A DNA stretch of 32,203 bases from Clostridiales bacterium (GCA_012837525.1 DUQZ01000066.1:1-32203); one strand, 5' to 3'; numbered from the stretch's first letter, positions 1 through 8,382 are shown. Notes: a model not told the origin generated them from the letters alone. Made by a program: numbers and translations.

Positions 1-350
1 AAGATGTACTCCTCCCGCGCGTCCCTGGATTGGAAGCCGTTTTGGTTGTAAAAGGAGACCAGGTCAAACTGCGACGGCGCGATCTCGGTATAAATGCGGC
101 CTTTTAACTGCGGGAAGGCCGCGCGGATCTGCTCGCTGCGGCCCAGCAAAGCGCCCAGCAGCAGGTTCCTGGCGGTGGGCTGGGACTGGATGTCAATATA
201 CATCTGCAAGGGGCGCTCAGGATACAGCTCCTCCTGCATGTTCAGGATAATATAGGCCACACCCAGCTGAACAAACTGGTCGTTGGCAGCAAAAAAAACG
301 TCTTCCGGGGGCACGCCCTGGTAGGGGGCGTTGGGATGTGATAGTCGCAT
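1..350 (-). CDS. GNAT-like acetyltransferase, N-terminal part (cut by window edge)
   Basis: This is an open frame of 116 codons that runs off the left edge of the window, so the C-terminal part is missing. It starts at ATG 350 with a good ribosome binding site (AGGAGACAGT directly before ATG). The translation begins MRLSHPNAPYQGVPPEDVFF and includes a run ending SQFDLVSFYNQNGFQSRD. A F-Y-x-x-x-G-F stretch of this kind is typical of GNAT N-acetyltransferases near the end of an acetyl-CoA binding region, and the beta/alpha pattern fits. It follows the GuaA-like gene by 36 bp in the same direction and is likely in the same transcript. The substrate cannot be told. The GNAT assignment rests on weak motifs and an incomplete protein. 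Confidence 0.6.
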   Translation of the reverse strand, partial: MRLSHPNAPYQGVPPEDVFFAANDQFVQLGVAYIILNMQEELYPERPLQMYIDIQSQPTARNLLLGALLGRSEQIRAAFPQLKGRIYTEIAPSQFDLVSFYNQNGFQSRDAREEYI

Positions 351-386
351 ACTGTCTCCTGAAAATGTATTAAACGGTGGCAGGGT

Positions 387-1856
387 TTATGGCCATTCCG
401 CTTCCTGCAGGCTGTGGGCGGGCGTCAAGTCCCAGATCACTTTTTTCACCAGCGGGCTGTGCTTGAGGGCGCGCTGGGTATAGCGCTCCAACAGGTCATA
501 GGGCAGCCGCGCCGGAAGGGCGCGCAGGTCGCTGCCGGTGTGGCTGACGGATACCGCGCGCAGCAGGACAACCAGGGAGTCCTCCTCCGTCTCCTGGTAG
601 GGCACCTCATGCAGCATGGCAAAATACTTCCACAGGCGCTTGGCAAGCCCCGCGTCCTCAATCTCCTGCCGGAAGGCGGCATCCGCCCAGCGCAGCAGGT
701 TCAGCCGCTCTTTGGTGCACTCACCGATAATGCGCAGCGCAAGGCCCGTAAACGGGAAGGGCTGCATGGCGGTCATGTGCTGGGGCAGGCCCAGGGCCTC
801 GCCCACACGGCGGATTTCTTCCTTAAACAGGTCAGCCAGGGGGGCAATGGTGTCCACACCTTCTGCCAGAACAGAGGCTGCCTTGCTGGGCGCGCTGTTT
901 GAGAACAGGTAGTCGGAAGACTTGGACTCAATCAGCAGGCTGTACTCCAGCCGCTCCCCGGTTTCCTTCAGCACCGCCTGCAAGGTCTTCCGCAACGCGT
1001 TGGCCTTGTCCGACTGTTTGGTAAGCCCGGCCAGGGCCTCCATCACGCGGTCTTCCGCGTTGATAATCTCCAGGTTCAAGCCCGCGCTTTTGTAGTAGGC
1101 GGAAAACTCCACCACCTCGTTTTCGCGCAAAAGGCCCGTATCCACAAACACGCAGGTCAACTGGTCGCCCAGGGCGCGGTGCGCAAGCAGCGCGGTAACG
1201 CCGCTGTCCAGCCCGCCACTCATCACGCACAAAGCGCGGCCATCGCCCGCCTTTTCCTGGATCTGCGCGCGCGTGATAGAGATGAAGGAGTCCTCGCTCC
1301 ACCAGCGGGTGCAGCCGCACACATTGATGGCGAACTGTGTCAGCAGGCTCATCATGTCCGGGTCGTTGGGCTCCAATTGGCAGCCAATGGCATAGATTTC
1401 GAGCGTCTTGTGCGCAAGGCCGATGGGCTTGTCCTCATACAGCGCCAGCGGCTCCAGGTCGTCGGTAAGCCCCAGGGTGTGCACGGTGCCAAACATGCGC
1501 TCGGACTCGTGCAAATCCTCCGTGATGCGGGAAGGCAAAAATGTGAGGGTATCCACATCGTCAATGGGCAGCGCCTCATCCACCTGGCCGCCCAGAAGGG
1601 TTGTCACGGCGGGCACGGTGCTGCCCAGGGCCAAAACCGGGATGCCGCTGCGCAGCAGCTGGCCGTCCAGATCAACCGGTACCTCTCCCTTTGTGCCGCC
1701 GGAGAGGATAACGCCCAGGGCTTCCTCGCCCATGATCTGCTCGGCGCTGGTGTTGCCGGGCAAAATCTTGGCCGATATCTTTTCCGCCCGCAATTTGGAC
1801 GCCAGGGCGGCAGAATAGGAGCCGTCAAAATTTAAAATCAGTACTTGGTCGCGCAT
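387..1856 (-). CDS. GMP synthase (GuaA) paralogue with inactive-looking glutaminase domain
   Basis: The 489-aa protein aligns along its full length with GMP synthase: a class I glutamine amidotransferase domain (about residues 4-180), the linker VCGCTRWW, and an ATP-pyrophosphatase domain with the P-loop SGGLDS (213-218), FVDTGLLR and a C-terminal dimerisation region. Key residues are changed. The nucleophile motif GxCYGxQ reads ALGSTVP (Cys to Gly79). The FHPE motif reads CQLE (His to Gln160). The XMP-site motif KSHHNVGGLP reads as an unrelated stretch near 319-329, and QPFPGPGL has become QPFPFTGL. The family is usually about 510 aa, so this is not a fragment, and there is no frameshift. 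Start ATG has GAGGG 7 nt upstream. It lies 15 bp after the CHAP gene, so the two are probably cotranscribed. True GMP synthesis is doubtful; a repurposed ATP-PPase or an ammonia-dependent enzyme is possible. Confidence 0.8.
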   Translation of the reverse strand: MRDQVLILNFDGSYSAALASKLRAEKISAKILPGNTSAEQIMGEEALGVILSGGTKGEVPVDLDGQLLRSGIPVLALGSTVPAVTTLLGGQVDEALPIDDVDTLTFLPSRITEDLHESERMFGTVHTLGLTDDLEPLALYEDKPIGLAHKTLEIYAIGCQLEPNDPDMMSLLTQFAINVCGCTRWWSEDSFISITRAQIQEKAGDGRALCVMSGGLDSGVTALLAHRALGDQLTCVFVDTGLLRENEVVEFSAYYKSAGLNLEIINAEDRVMEALAGLTKQSDKANALRKTLQAVLKETGERLEYSLLIESKSSDYLFSNSAPSKAASVLAEGVDTIAPLADLFKEEIRRVGEALGLPQHMTAMQPFPFTGLALRIIGECTKERLNLLRWADAAFRQEIEDAGLAKRLWKYFAMLHEVPYQETEEDSLVVLLRAVSVSHTGSDLRALPARLPYDLLERYTQRALKHSPLVKKVIWDLTPAHSLQEAEWP

Positions 1857-1871
1857 CAGTCGTCCCTCGTT

Positions 1872-2777
1872 TCAAAAGGTTCCGTCCACTGTCCAGAACT
1901 CGGTATGGTTCATCATGTAGTCCGCCGCGTATTTGGACAGCGCAAGCTGGGTTTGCTGGTTGGCGATGCCGGTTTGAGTCAATTGCTGCAAAGACTGGAA
2001 GGTCCGCACCGCTTCCTGTGTGGCGTTGTTGTAGCGGCCGTGGACATCATGTGTGCCCAATAGGCCAATGATGACCAGCTTTTCCTGCAGCGCCTTGACC
2101 TTCTCGCTCTCAATCCCGCCGCGCAGCACGATATCCGCCAGGTCATGAACGGTGCCATATCCCTGAATGCGCCAGTCATCCAATTTGTACTGCGCGCGCT
2201 GTACGCGGTCGGGGTTGTTGCCCTCTATGACATGAATATAGGTGGCGCCTGTTTCATCCTGCAGGCTTTGCTCCACCACCGCCACATGGGTAGTGTCGCC
2301 GCTGGGCGTGTAGGAAAAAAAGACCCAATCACCCGGCTGGGGGATATAGCTGTTCTTTTCCATCTGGCTGTCCATGCCCTTGTACCATTGGCTGCCCCAG
2401 CCGGCGATAAAGCCGGTGCGCGCGATATAGCGGCCCTGCTTTAAAAACCAGTTGCGGCCAATGTTGGTGGCGCCATACAGCGGGTAGTGCACTTCCAGCA
2501 GCTTTTCGTCCAGCTGCTGCTCGGCCTGATGCACAGACCAGCACAGCAGTTCCGCGCACCATTCGGCCTTGGGGTCGCCGTACCACTCGCCGTATTTGGT
2601 GGTGCCGTCCCGCTGCTCGGTATAGCCAAGTTCACTGCGCACGGTGTCCAGCACGGCCTGCACATGATGGGGGATCTCATACGCTGGCGGAATGGGTGTT
2701 AACACCTGCTCCTCAGCTGCCGTGCGCAAAAACAGCATACCAAAGCACAGCAGCAAGACAGCGATCCGTCTGGTCAT
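1872..2777 (-). CDS. Secreted CHAP-type amidase/endopeptidase with peptidoglycan-binding domain
   Basis: Predicted cell-wall hydrolase or wall-binding protein of 301 aa. It has a signal peptide (MTRRIAVLLL... to about residue 21), then a CHAP-like papain-fold domain with the candidate nucleophile in AEWCAELLCW (Cys74), catalytic His in TTHVAVVE (His164) and a following polar residue in VIEGNN (185-188). A PG_binding_1-like module (about 222-285, with YNNATQEAVRTFQ) ends the protein. An ATG four codons further upstream (2789) also opens the frame, but the GGAGGG ribosome binding site overlaps it and sits correctly for the ATG at 2777, so I chose the latter. It has its own promoter (2806-2834) and is followed after 15 bp by the GuaA-like gene. 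CHAP domains cleave the amide or peptide bonds of peptidoglycan; the exact bond is not known here. Confidence 0.75.
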   Translation of the reverse strand: MTRRIAVLLLCFGMLFLRTAAEEQVLTPIPPAYEIPHHVQAVLDTVRSELGYTEQRDGTTKYGEWYGDPKAEWCAELLCWSVHQAEQQLDEKLLEVHYPLYGATNIGRNWFLKQGRYIARTGFIAGWGSQWYKGMDSQMEKNSYIPQPGDWVFFSYTPSGDTTHVAVVEQSLQDETGATYIHVIEGNNPDRVQRAQYKLDDWRIQGYGTVHDLADIVLRGGIESEKVKALQEKLVIIGLLGTHDVHGRYNNATQEAVRTFQSLQQLTQTGIANQQTQLALSKYAADYMMNHTEFWTVDGTF

Positions 2778-2805
2778 AGCTCCCTCCATTCATCCAGATT
2801 TTTTA

Positions 2806-2834
2806 ATTATACCTTGATTGTCCTATGCTTGCAA
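2806..2834 (-). promoter_or_regulatory. Sigma-A-like promoter for CHAP/GuaA-like operon
   Basis: On the minus strand TTGCAA (2829-2834) is followed by a 17-nt spacer and a perfect TATAAT (2806-2811), about 28 bp before the CHAP start. It begins right after the terminator hairpin of tetR. Confidence 0.75.
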
Positions 2835-2837
2835 GCA

Positions 2838-2862
2838 AAGCGGCACGGGGAGCCCGTGCCGC
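2838..2862 (-). terminator. Intrinsic terminator after tetR
   Basis: Inverted repeat with 9-bp arms GCGGCACGG / CCGTGCCGC (2840-2848 and 2854-2862) with a 5-nt loop, seven bases after the tetR stop. The trailing U-run on the minus strand is weak (TTTGCTT), so termination may be partial. Confidence 0.6.
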
Positions 2863-2868
2863 AAAACC

Positions 2869-3516
2869 CTATAAATCCTGTAATATCAAGGCCAATTCGT
2901 CTGCTTCAATCACAATGATGCTCCCCGGACTCATGCCCAGGGCGGCCTCCAGATGCCGCCGGACCGCGCGCAGCAGGGGCAGTGTCTCCGCCTCCCTGTC
3001 CGCTGTTTTGGCTTGGCTGATAAGCAGGGCGCAGGCGGACAGAAAACTGGTGAAGGCAACCTTCAGGCTGTGTTCGTTGGCAAAGATGGCTTCCTCCATC
3101 TGCTTTAGTTGCAGCATGATGCTGACAAAGGCGGGGAAGAAGATGGCGCTCACCGCGTTTTGCATCTCCCGCAGCAGGGCGGTGCCTTCAAAATCGTCCT
3201 GCAGGGCGATCAGGTTGCGCAAAAGCGGCACGTTCTCGGGCGTGATGAAACTGGCTTCGCGCAGCAGCGCGTTCAGGGCGCTTTGCGCGTCAAAGGGCTT
3301 GTTTTTCTCATACCGCGCAAACGACGCCTGTGCCTGGGCCTTGCCCAATTCGGCCAGCACCTCAAACTTGGTCTTGAAGTGGTGGTAAAAACTGCCTTTG
3401 CTGGTGTTCAGTTGGTCTAAAATATCCTGAATGGAGGTGTTGATGTAGCCCTTTTGTGCGAACAGCACCGATGCGGTGTTTAAGATATCCTGCTTTTTTC
3501 GGGGGCCCTTGCGCAT
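2869..3516 (-). CDS. TetR/AcrR-family transcriptional regulator
   Basis: A 215-aa one-component repressor. The N-terminal TetR helix-turn-helix is clear (residues about 9-55): ILNTASVLFAQKGY, TSIQDILDQLNTSKGSFYHHF and the usual helix 4 start KTKFEVLAEL. The remaining 160 residues are the variable ligand-binding and dimerisation domain and do not reveal a ligand. Start ATG has AAAGGAG at a good distance. It lies 36 bp downstream of the vanW-like gene in the same direction and is followed by a terminator, so it is probably cotranscribed with vanW. A role in controlling its neighbours is plausible, but I see no clear palindromic operator. Confidence 0.9.
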   Translation of the reverse strand: MRKGPRKKQDILNTASVLFAQKGYINTSIQDILDQLNTSKGSFYHHFKTKFEVLAELGKAQAQASFARYEKNKPFDAQSALNALLREASFITPENVPLLRNLIALQDDFEGTALLREMQNAVSAIFFPAFVSIMLQLKQMEEAIFANEHSLKVAFTSFLSACALLISQAKTADREAETLPLLRAVRRHLEAALGMSPGSIIVIEADELALILQDL

Positions 3517-3552
3517 ACTGTCAGCTCCTTTGTGTCAAGCGTGGTCAAAAAA

Positions 3553-5304
3553 TCAGTTGTACTCTATCACCTTTTGAATCATTCGGTATTTGGAGGTGAA
3601 CAGCTTCTCCCGCCTGTATTCCTGGCCGTCGCGCAGGTAGACGCGGTAGGTATCCACCACATAGCCGGTGCGCGCCTGTTTCAATTCCTGCTGGGTGCCC
3701 GGCGCCAGGTTGGGGTTTTGCTGGTAGGCAGGCTCCTTCGGTGGTTGCTGGGTGGAAATCAACTGCGTCTCAAGCGCGATGCTCTCGCCAGGGCCGGTCA
3801 TTAAGCCGTAGATTTCAATGGTCAGCGTGCGCTTGGCATAATGCGCGATGATGAACACCGGGGTGGGGTTGTCATTGCGGAATTTAAAGTCCAGATTGGG
3901 CCAGTTGACGGCCGCGTCCAGGCCCTTGTCCAGGTAGCTGACCGGCCAGGCATGGGGCGAACGGTCCACAATGCTCAGCCCCGCGCCGGCCGCCGCGTTA
4001 AAGAGGGTGGAGGATACCTGGCATACGCCGCCGCCCACGTCATCAATCAGCCGGCCGCCATAAATCGCCGGCGCGCCGCGGTAGCCCTTTTCCATGGTCC
4101 GCTGGCCGGTTGTTTCATTAAAGGAGAAGGTTTCACCGGGCATCAGCGTCCGGTTGGTGATGGCTTGCGCGGCCAGGGCGATATTGTTGTTCCGGTCCTC
4201 GTTGGAGCCGGTCTTGGTGCTGAAGGTAGCCAGCTTGGTAAAGCGGTTGCGCAAATCAGAACTGGTGACCTGGGGCAGGACAGGGGTGGACTGCAGCTTG
4301 ATCACCGCCTGGTAATCCTGCTTTTGCAAAGCGTTTTTCAGCGCGCCGGAGATGGCCTGCGCCTCAATCTTTCGGCCGGTCACGTCCTGGGTCACCGTAA
4401 ACTGCTGGGTTTCAAAATCAAAGGAGGAGACCACGGCGTTCACCGGGCCGGTGTTGATCTGCTCCACCAGGCTGTCCGCCAACTGGTCAATCAGTTTGTT
4501 GCTGAAGGATACCTGGGTGGAGAAGTAGGCGCCGCTTTTTTTGACGTGCTGCACCTGTCGCCACCTGGCCTCAAAGGGCGTCCAGGTGGAGTTGATGATG
4601 GCGGGGGAGTTTTGCCGGCCAATTGAGTAGGCCTGCTCCATCGCCTCCTCCAGGTTGCGCTGGAAAGGAATGTGGCTGCTGTTGAATTGGAAGAGCGTGT
4701 TGTCAATATACAGCTGGATGTTCAAATGCGGGTCCGCGGCGGCCTGCTCGTGGGCGCTGCTTTGGCGCAGCTGGGTCGGGCTCATGCCGGTGACAGCCAG
4801 CCCGTCAATCTGAATGTTGTCAAAGAAGGCCTGCTTTTGCATGCTGGCCATTTTTTGCTTAAACAGCGCCTGCTTGGCCTGCGCTTTTTGCACATTGACC
4901 AGGCAAACAGACAAAACAACCAGGGACGCGATGATCACGCCCAGGCTGATGAACGGAAAGCGCTTGGTTTTGACAGGCGGCTGCGGTGCGTCATACACAG
5001 GCTGCGCGGGCTGCGGGTAATAGGCAGGTTCGGGGCACACAGGCTCCTGGTATACGGGCTCCTGCTCTACCGTATCCCATACCCATTCAGGGTTGCTGGC
5101 GCTGAAGTCCGCCTCCCAGGGGTCCTCCGCCTGGTGGTGCGCCTGCGCCTGGTGTACCTGCCAGCTGTCCCCAACCTGCCAGCTTTGGTGTTGCCAGACA
5201 GGCTGGTTGTTTTCAAGCGCAGGCGGGCTGTCGGGCTGGAACGCAGCCCGGCTGACGGTTTTTTTGTTAAAGCCCTGAAGATGCTTGTCCCTGCGGCGCG
5301 CCAA
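3553..5304 (-). CDS. VanW-family membrane-anchored envelope protein
   Basis: A 583-aa protein. Residues 1-115 are a cytoplasmic, Gln/Trp/Pro-rich tail, followed by one transmembrane helix (about 117-137) and an extracellular part. The extracellular part has a region like the putative peptidoglycan-binding domain often paired with VanW (about 160-345) and the VanW domain itself (about 357-500), with the hallmark GGGVCQVSSTL (424-434), TLMPGETFSFNE and AWPVSYLDKG. The tail after 520 resembles the conserved C-terminus of such proteins. VanW proteins occur near glycopeptide-resistance genes but their function is not known; no vanHAX or vanRS genes are present here. The start is TTG at 5304, chosen because AGGAGG lies 9 nt upstream and no ATG fits. 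Confidence 0.85.
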   Translation of the reverse strand: MARRRDKHLQGFNKKTVSRAAFQPDSPPALENNQPVWQHQSWQVGDSWQVHQAQAHHQAEDPWEADFSASNPEWVWDTVEQEPVYQEPVCPEPAYYPQPAQPVYDAPQPPVKTKRFPFISLGVIIASLVVLSVCLVNVQKAQAKQALFKQKMASMQKQAFFDNIQIDGLAVTGMSPTQLRQSSAHEQAAADPHLNIQLYIDNTLFQFNSSHIPFQRNLEEAMEQAYSIGRQNSPAIINSTWTPFEARWRQVQHVKKSGAYFSTQVSFSNKLIDQLADSLVEQINTGPVNAVVSSFDFETQQFTVTQDVTGRKIEAQAISGALKNALQKQDYQAVIKLQSTPVLPQVTSSDLRNRFTKLATFSTKTGSNEDRNNNIALAAQAITNRTLMPGETFSFNETTGQRTMEKGYRGAPAIYGGRLIDDVGGGVCQVSSTLFNAAAGAGLSIVDRSPHAWPVSYLDKGLDAAVNWPNLDFKFRNDNPTPVFIIAHYAKRTLTIEIYGLMTGPGESIALETQLISTQQPPKEPAYQQNPNLAPGTQQELKQARTGYVVDTYRVYLRDGQEYRREKLFTSKYRMIQKVIEYN

Positions 5305-5333
5305 AGCCTTCCACCTCCTGTAATCTTACCGCC

Positions 5334-5363
5334 ATTGTAATGATTTTGTTACACAATTGTCAA
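5334..5363 (-). promoter_or_regulatory. Sigma-A-like promoter for vanW-tetR
   Basis: On the minus strand TTGACA (5358-5363), an 18-nt spacer, then TACAAT (5334-5339), 29 bp before the TTG start. It is divergent from the superoxide reductase promoter; the palindrome ACAATTGT lies across this -35 region. Confidence 0.7.
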
Positions 5364-5392
5364 GATTGGGAAACCGGATGATTTGAAAACAC

Positions 5393-5422
5393 TTGACATG
5401 GAAGGTGGGCATCCTCTATGAT
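5393..5422 (+). promoter_or_regulatory. Sigma-A-like promoter for superoxide reductase-rubredoxin
   Basis: Perfect TTGACA (5393-5398), 18-nt spacer, TATGAT (5417-5422), 28 bp before the ATG of the superoxide reductase gene. Confidence 0.75.
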
Positions 5423-5450
5423 GAATTCATCAAACATAGGAGGGGTATAC

Positions 5451-5825
5451 ATGAAATTTTACGTATGCGAACATTGCGGCAACATCATCGCCTACGCGTA
5501 TGACGCGGGCGTGAAGGTCGTATGCTGCGGCGACGAAATGAAGGAAATGGTTGCCGGCACCGTGGACGCGTCCAAGGAAAAGCACGTGCCCGAGATCAAA
5601 GTCGACGGCAACATTGTCACCGTCAAGGTCGGCGCTGTGGACCATCCCATGGAGGAGAAGCACTACATCACCTTCATCGCGCTGGAAACCAAAAACGGCA
5701 ACCAGCGCAAAGTGTTAAAACCCGGTGATGCCCCTGTGGCAACCTTTGCCCTCATTGAAGGTGACGAAGTGGTTGCCGCCTATGAACACTGCAATCTGCA
5801 TGGCCTTTGGAAAGCAGAAGCATAA
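5451..5825 (+). CDS. dfx: Desulfoferrodoxin / superoxide reductase (two-iron class)
   Basis: A 124-aa enzyme that reduces superoxide to hydrogen peroxide without making oxygen, used by anaerobes. Both iron centres are visible. The desulforedoxin-like centre has Cys6, Cys9, Cys25 and Cys26 (CEHCG and VCCGDEM). The catalytic centre has EKHVP (Glu43, Lys44, His45), His65 and His71 (HPMEEKHY), and CNLHGLW (Cys114, His117). The length matches the class I family. The frame is open further upstream, but the start at 5451 is set by the strong AGGAGGGG 7 nt before the ATG. Rubredoxin, its usual electron donor, follows after 19 bp, and both share one promoter and one terminator. Confidence 0.96.
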   Translation: MKFYVCEHCGNIIAYAYDAGVKVVCCGDEMKEMVAGTVDASKEKHVPEIKVDGNIVTVKVGAVDHPMEEKHYITFIALETKNGNQRKVLKPGDAPVATFALIEGDEVVAAYEHCNLHGLWKAEA

Positions 5826-5844
5826 ATAAAAGGAGAGAATGGTA

Positions 5845-6006
5845 ATGAAGAAGTACGTATGTGATCTGTGCGGCTGGGTGTATGACGAGGCGGAAGGCTA
5901 TCCTGAGGAAGGTTACGCCCCCGGCACCAAGTGGGAAGATCTGCCGGACGATTTTGAGTGCCCCCTGTGCGGCGCGTCCAAGGACGACTTCAGCGTCGAG
6001 GAGTAA
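5845..6006 (+). CDS. Rubredoxin
   Basis: A 53-aa electron carrier with one iron bound by four cysteines. It has the two knuckles CDLCG (Cys6, Cys9) and CPLCG (Cys39, Cys42) and the conserved aromatic core ([27 protein letters not shown]). Its length is that of a typical rubredoxin. The AAAAGGAGAG ribosome binding site precedes the ATG. As the second gene behind superoxide reductase it most likely delivers electrons to that enzyme. Which reductase reduces it is not visible in this window. Confidence 0.97.
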   Translation: MKKYVCDLCGWVYDEAEGYPEEGYAPGTKWEDLPDDFECPLCGASKDDFSVEE

Positions 6007-6027
6007 TCCACACAGCTGAACATCGCG

Positions 6028-6054
6028 CGCGGTTCGATATGAACCGCGTTTTTT
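6028..6054 (+). terminator. Intrinsic terminator after rubredoxin
   Basis: Arms CGCGGTTC (6028-6035) and GAACCGCG (6041-6048), 5-nt loop, then six T. Confidence 0.9.
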
Positions 6055-6061
6055 GTGCAAC

Positions 6062-6092
6062 AAAAAGGGCTGCCGTTTCGTTGGCAGCCCTT
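6062..6092 (-). terminator. Intrinsic terminator after gap
   Basis: Ten-bp arms AAGGGCTGCC / GGCAGCCCTT (6065-6074 and 6083-6092). On the minus strand the hairpin is followed by a T-run, 21 bp after the GAPDH stop. Confidence 0.88.
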
Positions 6093-6113
6093 GAAAATGC
6101 AGGATATGACTGA

Positions 6114-7148
<1,035 letters not shown>

Positions 7149-7180
7149 CTAATTTAATCAACCCGCAGGTTGGTGGTAGA

Positions 7181-7193
7181 GTATCATTGATAC
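7181..7193. promoter_or_regulatory. Perfect palindrome at gap transcription start (candidate operator)
   Basis: GTATCA-T-TGATAC, two 6-bp arms around one base, starting 8 bp downstream of the -10 box of gap. The position fits a repressor site; the protein that would bind it is not known. Confidence 0.45.
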
Positions 7194-7200
7194 CCAAATA

Positions 7201-7229
7201 ATAATATCATACAATCATCCCACATTCAA
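7201..7229 (-). promoter_or_regulatory. Sigma-A-like promoter for gap
   Basis: On the minus strand TTGAAT (7224-7229), 17-nt spacer, TATTAT (7201-7206), in an AT-rich stretch about 60 bp upstream of the gap start. Confidence 0.6.
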
Positions 7230-7290
7230 GGGCGGAATACGCGCCTGGCGGGCGGAAAACGTCCCGGATAGAGGGAGAGTTTGTCCTGCC

Positions 7291-8322
7291 TTAATGCAAG
7301 TCAAAAACTGCCCAGGGGACCTCTTGTGCAAAGCCCGCTTTCCGGTAGACCGCTTGCGCTGCAAATGACTGCGCGTCATAACAAACCGAGGCGAAGGACA
7401 GGCCCATTTCCTGCATCCGGAAGAGGGCTTTCGTCAGCAGGGTCGTGCCCAGCCCCCGGTTGTGACAGGAAGGATCCACCTGGAACCACTCGATGATGCC
7501 CTCCTGAAACTCTCTGTCCGCCTCGCAGACAATCAGCCCAAGCTTTTGTTTGTTTTGTGTTTTGATGAGCCAAAACCACAGTTCCGGCGCGAATACGGGG
7601 GAGGCCTGCCAGGTGTGGACATCCTCCGGTGTCACCCGCAGCTTTTGATAGCACCGGTCAATCAGCCCGCAGATGGCTGGGACGGCATCAGCACAGCCAA
7701 GATCAACAGGCACCACCTCAAAGCCCTCCGGCATCGGAGCTTTCTGTATGATTTGCAAATCATGTATGCTGCGGATAAAGATTTGCTCAGGAATGCCATC
7801 CTCATCCGTCAAATCAGACAGCTTTTTTACGCGTGGGGGGGCGGAGGCTTCTTTCATCTTCCGTTCCTTCCAGATGGGCAGGGAGGACCAGGCGCTGGGA
7901 CTGCGCAGATAAGCCGCTTCTACGTTGATGCGGTCACAGGTTGCGTTCCACTCCTGCCAGGCCTCATCGCTTGCGATGCGCTTGGGCAGCAGGGAGACAC
8001 AATACACGCCGCGCATCTTGCACAGGTTGACATAGACGGAATAGGCGTTCAGATCCAGCTCATCCCTGTCCAGGACAACCGGCAGGGCGGTATAACCCTT
8101 TTTCAACAGGCAGGCTGCCCGGTGATGGCCGTCTGTCATCACCCACTCATCCCGCAGACGGATAACAGGGATGGGGGAGAGGTTGTCCATACTGAAATCA
8201 TGAAGCAGTGCCTGCAAGCGCTCCTTGTTGATGGCGTACTGGCTGGGCACCAGGCGATTTGCCGGTACCCAAAACACGTCAGTATGTAAAATCTGCATTC
8301 CATAATCCTGCGCTGGTTTCAT
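7291..8322 (-). CDS. ParB/sulfiredoxin-like domain fused to GNAT acetyltransferase
   Basis: A 343-aa protein with two parts. Residues about 10-100 resemble the ParB/Srx-like nuclease/kinase fold, with PSQYAINKERLQALL, PIPVIRLRDEW, the hallmark DGHHRAACLLKKG (64-76) and LPVVLDRDEL. Residues about 200-343 are a GNAT domain, with the acetyl-CoA loop HNRGLGTTLL (287-296) and AVYRKAGF. The middle (100-195) is unassigned. ParB/Srx domains of this kind include ATP- or CTP-using kinases and regulators. The substrate of either half is unknown. There is no clear ribosome binding site; ATG at 8298 (residue 9, AGGA upstream) is an alternative start. It is flanked by gap and by the 5'-nucleotidase terminator and seems to be a single-gene unit. 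Confidence 0.75.
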   Translation of the reverse strand: MKPAQDYGMQILHTDVFWVPANRLVPSQYAINKERLQALLHDFSMDNLSPIPVIRLRDEWVMTDGHHRAACLLKKGYTALPVVLDRDELDLNAYSVYVNLCKMRGVYCVSLLPKRIASDEAWQEWNATCDRINVEAAYLRSPSAWSSLPIWKERKMKEASAPPRVKKLSDLTDEDGIPEQIFIRSIHDLQIIQKAPMPEGFEVVPVDLGCADAVPAICGLIDRCYQKLRVTPEDVHTWQASPVFAPELWFWLIKTQNKQKLGLIVCEADREFQEGIIEWFQVDPSCHNRGLGTTLLTKALFRMQEMGLSFASVCYDAQSFAAQAVYRKAGFAQEVPWAVFDLH

Positions 8323-8355
8323 AATCTAAGTGTAGCACCTGGTGAAGCAGGCATC

Positions 8356-8382
8356 AAGAAAAGGCGCGGCAATCGCCGCGCC
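8356..8382 (-). terminator. Intrinsic terminator after 5'-nucleotidase gene
   Basis: Arms GGCGCGGC (8363-8370) and GCCGCGCC (8375-8382), 4-nt loop, followed on the minus strand by TTTTCTT. Confidence 0.88.

Noticed and set aside
3841..4626. 261-codon plus-strand open frame inside the vanW-like gene
   Set aside because: It is antisense to a clear gene, rich in Gly/Arg/Val from GC-rich shadow coding, and has no family motif.
3553..5304. Glycopeptide-resistance cluster suggested by the VanW domain
   Set aside because: No vanH, vanA/B ligase, vanX or two-component genes are nearby; VanW-domain proteins are common in clostridia without resistance.
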